Below, piece by piece: positions 1 to 6,083 of a DNA stretch of 17,513 nt. The position numbers and the translations under genes are program-made. The DNA is taken from assembly GCA_938039295.1 (NCBI GenBank), contig CALHUY010000045.1, positions 1 to 17,513 of the forward strand. Direction: 5' to 3'. The stretch is from an uncultured Solobacterium sp. GTDB lineage: Bacteria > Bacillota_I > Bacilli_A > Erysipelotrichales > Erysipelotrichaceae. Below the pieces are notes generated by a model. It was not told the DNA's origin. It made no database searches and was given only the letters and a program-made list of their open reading frames with translations. The stretch's first letter is position 1; each line of letters opens with the position of its first letter.

Positions 1-145
1 TAATATAGTAGCATGGTGACTTTTTATCGTCAACACTTTTTAATTCCTTTTTTTTAAATTTTTTTCAAAAAACTCTATGAGTCTTCTTTTAAAGGTTTAC
101 ATACTAGTGATTATAAAACCCACAATGAAGTTTGGTGTGTGAATG

Positions 146-154
146 TGCTACAAT
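146..154 (+). promoter_or_regulatory. Extended -10 promoter for the membrane protein-alr operon
   Basis: TG-C-TACAAT (146-154) matches an extended -10 element (TGnTATAAT), placing the transcription start near 161, about 19 nt before the first start codon at 180. No good -35 is visible; the best is ATGAAG at 125-130 with an 18-nt spacer. Bases 1-145 are AT-rich with long T runs and show no gene. Confidence 0.4.
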
Positions 155-179
155 AATAGAAGTTTTATGGAGGTTTCGT

Positions 180-623
180 ATGAAGATCTATAACGCAAGA
201 TATTTAGATAATAATCAGCGTTTTCTTGTTGCGATTATCACTGGATTTATCGCCGCTATTCTATTTGGCTCATTATATGGATTGATTACATCATTTATTC
301 ACGTTTCATTTTCTGTAATGTTTGTAGCAGTAGGATATGGAGTTTCTTCTGTAATCAAACATTTTGGTAAAGGTGTTCATACAAGATTTATGGTTGTCGG
401 TGCCATCATGACAACATTTGCAATCTTTCTTGGAGATATGATGTCAGTATATTCCGTTCCTAGATTTGCTTCTCTTTTATTAAGCGGTAATTTCTCTTTC
501 GTTGGCGTATTCTTTGTAGCATGGCTACGTAGTATGGCATCTGCAGATGTTTCAGGTATACTTAGTTTGGCGTTCCGCTTAATCGGAATATATATTGGAT
601 ATACACAATCCGTCATCTTATAG
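180..623 (+). CDS. Small four-helix integral membrane protein of unknown function
   Basis: A 147-residue hydrophobic protein that I do not recognise as a named family. It starts at the ATG at 180 because GGAGG lies 5 bases upstream (170-174); an in-frame upstream extension to 132 has no ribosome-binding site. Hydrophobic stretches near residues 14-35, 40-60, 73-95 and 105-140 suggest four membrane segments. Short basic stretches (KHFGKGVHTR) lie between them, and the region around GYGVSSVIKHFGKG resembles small four-helix proteins often seen as uncharacterised neighbours in Firmicutes. It lies 9 nt upstream of alr and is very likely co-transcribed with it, but nothing in the sequence links it to cell-wall synthesis beyond that position. 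Confidence 0.75.
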   Translation: MKIYNARYLDNNQRFLVAIITGFIAAILFGSLYGLITSFIHVSFSVMFVAVGYGVSSVIKHFGKGVHTRFMVVGAIMTTFAIFLGDMMSVYSVPRFASLLLSGNFSFVGVFFVAWLRSMASADVSGILSLAFRLIGIYIGYTQSVIL

Positions 624-632
624 AGGTATCAT

Positions 633-1751
633 ATGTATAGAAAAACATGGATGCAAGTCAATCTAGACAAGATTGAACGTAACTTAATCAAATTAAAAAA
701 TATCTGTCAGAAAAAAGTGATTGCTGTTTTAAAAGCAGATGCATATGGTTGTGGAGATATTCACGTTGCTCGTGCAGTATTAGAAGCAGGTGCAGAGATG
801 ATTGCTGTATCTTCTTTGGATGAAGCACTTGTCCTGCGTAATGAAGGTTATGAGGGCAAATTATTAATCCTTGGAGCTACAGAAGCTAGTGATATTCCTG
901 TTTTGATTAAGCAAGGTATTTCTTGTACCGCTTTTTCTAATGAATGGGTGGATAGTGCTATCCAGCAAAACTGTGAAGGTTTACATGTCCATCTTAAGAT
1001 GGACACTGGCATGAGTCGTATTGGCTTTCGCACAATTGACGAATTGCATTTAGCTTTCAACAAACTTCAAGCTGCTAACTGTAATATGGAAGGTATCTTC
1101 ACACACTTTTGTTGTGCAGATAGTGATTTAGAGCTCACAAATCTGCAGTTTGCTAAATTTAAAGAAGCAGTAGAGTCTTTCTCTTACTCCTTCCCTTGGG
1201 TACATTGTGATAACAGTGACGCAACAGCATTCTTTAAAGAAGATATATCCAATGCATGCCGTATCGGTATTTCACTGTATGGAATTTCCACTTATGAGAA
1301 ATCCCTTGAACCAGCAATTTCACTTCTGAGTGAAATTATTATGGTAAAGCACATGCATGCAGGCGATACAGTTGGATATGGTGCTACTTATACTGCTAAA
1401 GATGATGAAATCATCGCTACCCTACCAATCGGATATGCAGATGGCCTTATCCGTGCTAATCAAGGCAGAAAAGTATATGTTGATGGTCAATACGCAGAGA
1501 TTGTAGGACGTGTATGTATGGATCAAGTAATGATTCATTTAGAACACGAAGTGCCAGTTAAAACAGTCGTTGAAATCTTTGGCGAACACATCTCACTAGA
1601 AAAAATGGCCGAAGAACTAAATACAATCCCATATGAAATTATCTGTTTACTAAGCAGCCGTGTAACACGTCGTTACATTTGGCACAACCAAATCCAAGAC
1701 GAAGAAAATTCCCGTTTGGAAAAGAGTATTCTATCAAAAGAGAAGAACTAA
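633..1751 (+). CDS. alr: Alanine racemase (PLP-dependent)
   Basis: A 372-residue protein of the usual length for the family. It interconverts L- and D-alanine in the cytoplasm, supplying D-Ala for peptidoglycan and teichoic acid D-alanylation. The PLP-binding lysine is in VLKADAYGCG (K34). The second catalytic base is Y249 in TVGYGATYTA. The N-terminal TIM barrel includes THFCCAD near 157-163 and the substrate-pocket motif RVCMDQVM is at 293-300. A GAGG sits 6 nt before the ATG. It is the second gene of a two-gene operon and ends inside a bidirectional terminator. A charged, Lys/Glu-rich tail after residue 350 (QDEENSRLEKSILSKEKN) extends beyond the conserved C-terminal beta domain. Confidence 0.95.
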   Translation: MYRKTWMQVNLDKIERNLIKLKNICQKKVIAVLKADAYGCGDIHVARAVLEAGAEMIAVSSLDEALVLRNEGYEGKLLILGATEASDIPVLIKQGISCTAFSNEWVDSAIQQNCEGLHVHLKMDTGMSRIGFRTIDELHLAFNKLQAANCNMEGIFTHFCCADSDLELTNLQFAKFKEAVESFSYSFPWVHCDNSDATAFFKEDISNACRIGISLYGISTYEKSLEPAISLLSEIIMVKHMHAGDTVGYGATYTAKDDEIIATLPIGYADGLIRANQGRKVYVDGQYAEIVGRVCMDQVMIHLEHEVPVKTVVEIFGEHISLEKMAEELNTIPYEIICLLSSRVTRRYIWHNQIQDEENSRLEKSILSKEKN

Positions 1752-1778
1752 AACGATGAGCCAGCGCTCATCGTTTTT
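1751..1778. terminator. Bidirectional terminator between alr and the convergent phosphoesterase gene
   Basis: An 11-bp perfect stem, AAACGATGAGC (1751-1761) with GCTCATCGTTT (1766-1776), has loop CAGC and is followed by T residues on the + strand, with A residues before it giving Ts on the - strand. It overlaps the last base of the alr stop codon and contains the stop codon of the convergent gene (1768-1770), so one hairpin ends both transcripts. Confidence 0.85.
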
Positions 1779-2589
1779 CGTTAATTGGTAATAAATCAAT
1801 AAATCCTAACTCAGGATTATTATATAAGCGAACAAAGAACTTATTTCCAGTCGCAAAACCTCTTGATATGTATAAAAGTCTTCCATCAAGGTTTTTGATA
1901 CCATGAGTATATCTAGGGAATAGTCCCTGTTGTGGTGCATATAATCCTTGTCTTAAGAATGGAATTGCCCATTGGCCACCATGTGCATGGCCACTAATAA
2001 TTAAATTGACTGGCAGTTGCTCATAAAACGCTACATGATGGGGGCGGTGCGATAAAAGGATTCGATAATATGATGTCATACAGAGAGAATCCACCTCCTC
2101 TACTGTCTTATCCATCTTAGGGCCACCATCTGTTAGACCAATCATTTCTAATAATTGACCATTGATATTCATCACTTCACTATCATCAAGAAGAACATGC
2201 ACTCCATCTGAACGCATCGCAATCACATAGTCATGTAACTTCTCTTTTAACATCTCATCGTGATTTCCACTAATATATACTCGCAGATATGCATTCAATG
2301 CATGCATGAGTGCAAGCATACTTTCGTTATCTCCCCTAGGCGTAAAGATATCACCAGGAAAAACAATTAAATCAGGTTTATGTTTATTTACCATACGAAT
2401 AATACGTTCATTATCTTTACCAAAACTTTGAGAGTGTAGATCAGAAATAACACAGATACGTACACGTTTTGAAATAAGTGGTGTATAAATCTTTTTTCTT
2501 GTCGCATCTATTTTATGTGGCCATCCTAAGAATATAATCAGTGCAACCAATAAAACAGCTACTACGGGCACAACGATAATTGTCTGCAT
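1768..2589 (-). CDS. Membrane-anchored metallophosphoesterase (YkuE/YaeI-like)
   Basis: A 273-residue calcineurin-like phosphoesterase with the complete motif set: ISDLHSQ (D50, H52), FPGD (D80), ISGNHDE (N109, H110), LSHRPH (H181) and SGHAHGGQW (H201, H203), which bind a dinuclear metal centre. An N-terminal hydrophobic segment (residues 3-23) is probably an uncleaved anchor or signal, as in YkuE/YaeI proteins that act on membrane-associated phosphate esters; the true substrate is unknown. I chose the ATG at 2589 because GGAGG, formed by the last codons of the upstream MATE gene, lies 9 nt before it. A TTG ten codons earlier lies inside the MATE gene and lacks a site. Translation is probably coupled to the MATE gene, whose stop codon is 5 nt upstream. 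Confidence 0.9.
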   Translation of the reverse strand: MQTIIVVPVVAVLLVALIIFLGWPHKIDATRKKIYTPLISKRVRICVISDLHSQSFGKDNERIIRMVNKHKPDLIVFPGDIFTPRGDNESMLALMHALNAYLRVYISGNHDEMLKEKLHDYVIAMRSDGVHVLLDDSEVMNINGQLLEMIGLTDGGPKMDKTVEEVDSLCMTSYYRILLSHRPHHVAFYEQLPVNLIISGHAHGGQWAIPFLRQGLYAPQQGLFPRYTHGIKNLDGRLLYISRGFATGNKFFVRLYNNPELGFIDLLPINEKR

Positions 2590-2594
2590 ATCTT

Positions 2595-4019
2595 CTAACC
2601 TCCAACTCCACTTAACCAATTTGTCTTATATAACCGAATTAAATATAATACACCTCTTATCGCAATATCAATCGTCATTGCAAGCCAAGCACCCATAAGA
2701 CCCATGATTGGCGCTAAGAAGAAGGCTAACGTAATGCGAATACCCCATAAACTTAATAGGTTTAAAATAAATGGCACTACCGTATCACCAGCACCTCGTA
2801 ATACACCTGTAATAACGATAGATGCAGCAAAGAGCGGCTCTGCAAGCATGACAACACGAATTACGTTTACACCAAGTTGTTGTACATCTACATCTGGCGT
2901 TAATATTGCAAATATCATCGGAGATGTAAAAAACAATATAATCGCAAGGATACCCATAATAGCCATACCCAATAGTGTAATGATATTAGCAAAGTCTTTC
3001 GCAATATCTTTCTTGCCAGCACCAATCGCTTGGCCAATTAATGTTGTAGCTGCTGCTGCGATACCATATCCAGGCATATAACAAATTGACTCTACTGTAT
3101 TACCGAAGGAATGGGCCGCAATCGCAACTGTCCCAAGTGGAGCAATAATCTTGGTGGACGCAATTTGTCCCATACATAAAACACTTTGTGCTAGTGCATT
3201 AGGCATCCCTATCTTCCAAGCAGAAGATAAAACATCCTTGCTAGCAAACCAATTTCCAGCAATTTCCTTGATGTGTAATTCGTTCGATTTTGTTAAGGCT
3301 ACCTTGAAAGAAATTACTGTGCAAATACATACTGCAAGTGATGTACCAAGTTGTGCCCCTAATACACCTAAATTAGCTCCATACACCCATATCTCTAAAC
3401 CAAAGATGGAAATCATTCGAGATGGAAAAATCAAAATGAAATTGAAAATTATATCCAAGATACACATGAACACAGCCATCTTACTTGGAGTCTTCATATC
3501 CCCAGCACACTGCAGCATACTATTTACAAGGTAGTTTAGCTGACGAATTGGAAGGAAGATTGCATATAACCCAAGATAATTCGTCGCATCTTTCCATATC
3601 TCTGGTTGGGCCTGTAACCATGATGGAGCAACATGTGCCCACACATAACAGACTCCTGCAATTAGAAATGAAATGAACAGTGAGGTTAAAATGGAACCTT
3701 TAAATATTCTTTTACTACGTTCAAGCTTTCCTGCACCTACCGCATGAGCAACCTGTACAGAGAATCCAATCGCTACACTATTAATGAGTTCTCCAAATAA
3801 CCATGTACTCGACATCACAAGGCCAATTGAAGCAGAGGCTAATGCACCCAGTGCACCAACCATTGCCGTATCAATAAATCCCATTACAGTTTCTGTAATG
3901 ACTGCTAAGATACCAGGGATACTTAAGTCTTTTATGAGTTTTATTTTATCGGAAAATGTTAAATGCTCTGCATTCCGTATTTTTTCTGCAAGCTGTGTAT
4001 TCATATGCATATTATACAA
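2595..4019 (-). CDS. MATE-family multidrug/organic cation efflux transporter
   Basis: A 474-residue polytopic protein of the size and 12-helix pattern of the MATE family (NorM/DinF type, COG0534), which exports cationic compounds using a Na+ or H+ gradient. The two homologous lobes show the paired family signatures: GFIDTAMVGALG near 47-58, QCAGDMKTPSK at 170-180 in the first lobe and GVLRGAGDTVVP at 405-416 in the second, plus AVGAGKLERSKR and AIGAGKKDIAKD in equivalent loops. The start is uncertain. TTG at 4019 has GGAG 7 nt upstream, but ATGs at 4010 and 4004 are also in frame and lack a site. That GGAG is part of the cysE terminator hairpin. It is followed at once by the phosphoesterase gene. 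Confidence 0.92.
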   Translation of the reverse strand: MYNMHMNTQLAEKIRNAEHLTFSDKIKLIKDLSIPGILAVITETVMGFIDTAMVGALGALASASIGLVMSSTWLFGELINSVAIGFSVQVAHAVGAGKLERSKRIFKGSILTSLFISFLIAGVCYVWAHVAPSWLQAQPEIWKDATNYLGLYAIFLPIRQLNYLVNSMLQCAGDMKTPSKMAVFMCILDIIFNFILIFPSRMISIFGLEIWVYGANLGVLGAQLGTSLAVCICTVISFKVALTKSNELHIKEIAGNWFASKDVLSSAWKIGMPNALAQSVLCMGQIASTKIIAPLGTVAIAAHSFGNTVESICYMPGYGIAAAATTLIGQAIGAGKKDIAKDFANIITLLGMAIMGILAIILFFTSPMIFAILTPDVDVQQLGVNVIRVVMLAEPLFAASIVITGVLRGAGDTVVPFILNLLSLWGIRITLAFFLAPIMGLMGAWLAMTIDIAIRGVLYLIRLYKTNWLSGVGG

Positions 4020-4042
4020 AAAGGTACTCCTTTTGGAGTACC
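4017..4042 (-). terminator. Intrinsic terminator of the cysK-cysE operon, overlapping the next gene's RBS
   Basis: On the - strand GGTACTCC (4042-4035), loop AAAA and GGAGTACC (4030-4023) form a perfect 8-bp stem followed by TTTTTG. It begins 8 nt after the cysE stop codon. The 3' arm contains GGAG, the only plausible Shine-Dalgarno sequence for the MATE gene. Confidence 0.8.
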
Positions 4043-4050
4043 CCTTATGC

Positions 4051-4869
4051 TTATTTATTTGGATTAAAATATACAGTTGTGCCGGCTTCTACAGATTTTG
4101 TAATCCATACACTCGCTCCGATAACACAACCATCACCAATTACGGTATCACCACCAAGAACTGTGGCATTGGCATAGATAACTACATTATTACCAATGTT
4201 TGGATGACGCTTTCCACCCTTCACAAGTTCGCCATTCTCATTTACTTTGAAACTCTTTGCACCAAGTGTAACACCTTGATATAACTTCACGTGGTGACCA
4301 AGCTCTGCTGTTTCACCAATGACTACACCAGTCCCATGGTCAATACAGAAGTAATCACCAATTGTCGCACCAGGGTTAATATCAATACCTGTCTTTTCAT
4401 GTGCATATTCTGCCATAAGACGAGGAATATATGGAACACCTAACTTATATAAAACATGTGCAATACGATAGATAAAGATTGCATAGAAGCCAGGATATGC
4501 AATGACTACCTCTGACTTGGTTCTAGCTGCTGGATCACCATCATAAATTGCTTGGATATCTGTTAAGACTGAACGCTTAATAGCTGGTAACTCTGCTAAA
4601 AACATATCTCTTAAGTTTCCACAGATTGAACAATCAGCACCCTTAAACTGTAGAGATGCTTGAATTTCCTTCTGTAAACCTTCTGATAAATAGTTTAGAG
4701 CCTGTTGTTGGTTTAACATACCTGCATGATAATAATCCGGCAAAATCACTGCTTGTACCTGCTTTAAAATCGTAATGATATTTGTACGATCTGGTATACG
4801 CATTTTTAATGCAAGATCTTTATCTTCAATTTCATTTAGTTCATTGAGTAGTGTTTCGTAATTTTCCAT
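4051..4869 (-). CDS. cysE: Serine O-acetyltransferase
   Basis: A 272-residue enzyme that acetylates L-serine with acetyl-CoA to O-acetylserine, the first step of cysteine synthesis. The N-terminal helical domain contains DGDPAA (111-115) and the YPGFYAIFIYRIAH segment (125-138). The C-terminal left-handed beta-helix of hexapeptide repeats begins near 163. Active-site residues are H157 (YAHEKTGIDI) and the D177-H178 pair in IDHGTGVVIGETAELG. The start is the ATG at 4869, one base after the cysK stop codon (TAA-A-ATG). It has no strong ribosome-binding site, so translation is probably coupled to cysK. The C-terminus ends in NPNK and lacks the terminal isoleucine through which enteric CysE docks into CysK, so a stable cysteine-synthase complex is not expected. 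Confidence 0.93.
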   Translation of the reverse strand: MENYETLLNELNEIEDKDLALKMRIPDRTNIITILKQVQAVILPDYYHAGMLNQQQALNYLSEGLQKEIQASLQFKGADCSICGNLRDMFLAELPAIKRSVLTDIQAIYDGDPAARTKSEVVIAYPGFYAIFIYRIAHVLYKLGVPYIPRLMAEYAHEKTGIDINPGATIGDYFCIDHGTGVVIGETAELGHHVKLYQGVTLGAKSFKVNENGELVKGGKRHPNIGNNVVIYANATVLGGDTVIGDGCVIGASVWITKSVEAGTTVYFNPNK

Positions 4870-4870
4870 T

Positions 4871-5803
4871 TTATTCTGCGAATAATGCAGTTGATAAATA
4901 GCGATCTCCTGAGTCAGGTAATAATACAACAATTAACTTACCTGCATTCTCTTCTCTCTTCGCTACTTCAAGTGCAGCGTGCACTGCTGAACCTGAAGAA
5001 ATACCAACTAATATTCCTTCCTTTCTGCCAATTTCAGCACCTGTTGTGAAGGCCTCTTCATCTGTAACTTTGATTACTTCATCATAGATTTCTGTATCTA
5101 ATGTTGTAGGGATGAAGCCTGTACCGATACCTTGAATCTTATGTGGACCTGGTGCACCACCTGATAATACTGCACTAGTTGCTGGTTCAACACCAATCAC
5201 CTTCACATTTGGATTCTTTTCCTTGAGATACTTACCTGTACCAGAGATTGTTCCTCCTGTTCCGATAGCGGAAATAAAGATATCAACCTCACCATCTGTA
5301 TCTTCCCAGATTTCTGGTCCTGTTGTTAAGTAATGTGCTTTACGATTGGACATATTTTCAAACTGCTGTGGAATAAATGCGTTCTCAATGCTTGCCGCAA
5401 GTTCTTCTGCCTTAGCAATTGCACCCTTCATACCCTTAGCACCTTCTGTTAATACAACCTCTGCACCATAACCTTTAACCATCTTGCGACGTTCAACAGT
5501 CATTGTATCTGGCATTACTAGAATAACACGATAACCCTTCGCTGTACCAACTGCAGCTAAACCAATACCTGTATTTCCTGATGTAGGTTCAATAATTGTA
5601 GAACCCGGCTTTAATAACCCTGCTTCTTCAGCATCTACAATCATCTGATATGCAATTCTATCCTTGACTGAACCGGTTAAGTTAAAGTATTCAACCTTTG
5701 CTACAACACGTGCCTTTAAGCCAAGTTCCTTTTCAAAGTGTGTAAATTCTAATAATGGTGTGTGACCAATTAATTCAGTTGTTGATTTTTTGATATTTGA
5801 CAT
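4871..5803 (-). CDS. cysK: Cysteine synthase A (O-acetylserine sulfhydrylase)
   Basis: A 310-residue PLP enzyme joining sulfide to O-acetylserine to make L-cysteine. The PLP lysine is K47 in NLTGSVKDR. The substrate loop TSGNTG is at 74-79, the phosphate-binding GTGGTISGTG at 181-190, ISSGSA at 268-273, and the C-terminal PDSGDRYLST motif at 296-305. The length matches the CysK family rather than the longer CBS family. The ATG at 5803 has AGAGG 8 nt upstream; an in-frame extension to 5863 runs through the leader terminator and is rejected. It is the first structural gene of cysK-cysE and lies directly behind a Cys-codon leader peptide and terminator, so expression should rise when charged tRNA-Cys is scarce. 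Confidence 0.95.
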   Translation of the reverse strand: MSNIKKSTTELIGHTPLLEFTHFEKELGLKARVVAKVEYFNLTGSVKDRIAYQMIVDAEEAGLLKPGSTIIEPTSGNTGIGLAAVGTAKGYRVILVMPDTMTVERRKMVKGYGAEVVLTEGAKGMKGAIAKAEELAASIENAFIPQQFENMSNRKAHYLTTGPEIWEDTDGEVDIFISAIGTGGTISGTGKYLKEKNPNVKVIGVEPATSAVLSGGAPGPHKIQGIGTGFIPTTLDTEIYDEVIKVTDEEAFTTGAEIGRKEGILVGISSGSAVHAALEVAKREENAGKLIVVLLPDSGDRYLSTALFAE

Positions 5804-5841
5804 AGTATTTTCCTCTTTTCTCTCATGTAATATATGGAGCG

Positions 5842-5883
5842 GTAAAAACAAAAATCCGAGCATGCATTCATATGCCCGGATTT
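5842..5883 (-). terminator. Leader (attenuator) terminator upstream of cysK
   Basis: On the - strand AAATCCGGGCAT (5883-5872) pairs over 12 positions, one G-U, with ATGCTCGGATTT (5863-5852). The loop is ATGAATGC and the run TTGTTTTT (to 5842) follows. It sits 40 nt after the leader-peptide stop codon and about 40 nt before the cysK start codon, so it would stop transcription before the structural genes. Confidence 0.85.
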
Positions 5884-6018
5884 ATTAACTATTGTGCTTA
5901 CGAATCACTGCAATAAAGGTAAATTAAAGCAGCCCCGACGCAGAAACAGCATTCATCCGGACATCATTTAAATTACAACAGCAACACATTTGATTCATTA
6001 CTTGTTTGTTCATGCCCG
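5854..6018 (-). promoter_or_regulatory. Four-segment cysteine attenuator of cysKE
   Basis: Mutually exclusive pairings are visible in the - strand transcript. Segment 1 is CGGGCAT (6018-6012), overlapping the leader ATG. Segment 2 is ATGTCCGGAT (5964-5955), inside the leader ORF 7 nt after the last Cys codon. Segment 3 is ATCCGGGCAT (5881-5872), the terminator 5' arm. Segment 4 is ATGCTCGGAT (5863-5854), the terminator 3' arm. 2:3 pairs over 10 positions (one G-U), 1:2 over 7 and 3:4 over 10-12. Inferred logic: a ribosome stalled at the Cys codons leaves segment 2 free to form the antiterminator. A ribosome reaching the stop codon covers or passes segment 2 and lets 3:4 terminate. With no ribosome, 1:2 also favours termination. 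Confidence 0.75.
5924..6013 (-). CDS. Cysteine-rich leader peptide of the cysKE attenuator
   Basis: A 29-codon ORF beginning MNKQVMNQM-CCCC-NLNDV and ending SASGLL before TAA. A perfect AGGAGG (6027-6022) lies 8 nt upstream of the ATG. Codons 10-13 are TGT TGC TGT TGT, four consecutive Cys codons. Cysteine is normally among the rarest residues, so this run directly before a cysteine biosynthesis operon is strong evidence for a regulatory leader in the style of TrpL or HisL. Segment 2 of the attenuator lies in codons 17-20. The peptide itself probably has no function beyond ribosome stalling. Confidence 0.85.
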   Translation of the reverse strand: MNKQVMNQMCCCCNLNDVRMNAVSASGLL

Positions 6019-6052
6019 TTTCCTCCTGTTCACCGTTCTTATTACGGAGACT

Positions 6053-6081
6053 ATCATAGTACTATCAGTTTTATTTGTCTA
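6053..6081 (-). promoter_or_regulatory. Sigma-A-type promoter of the cysK leader
   Basis: On the - strand TAGACA (6081-6076), a 17-nt spacer and TATGAT (6058-6053) give a near-consensus vegetative promoter. The transcription start would be near 6046, about 33 nt before the leader ATG. The -35 lies only 2-3 nt after the SNF2 stop codon, and no terminator separates the two, so read-through from the helicase gene would also meet the attenuator. Confidence 0.7.
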
Positions 6082-6083
6082 CT

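Noticed and set aside
2704..3676. Several + strand frames antisense to the MATE gene
   Set aside because: They are antisense shadows of a well-supported MATE transporter, without ribosome-binding sites or families.
5804..6050. A Cys T-box or S-box riboswitch upstream of cysK
   Set aside because: No T-box consensus or specifier-loop architecture was seen; the leader ORF and four pairing segments account for the region.
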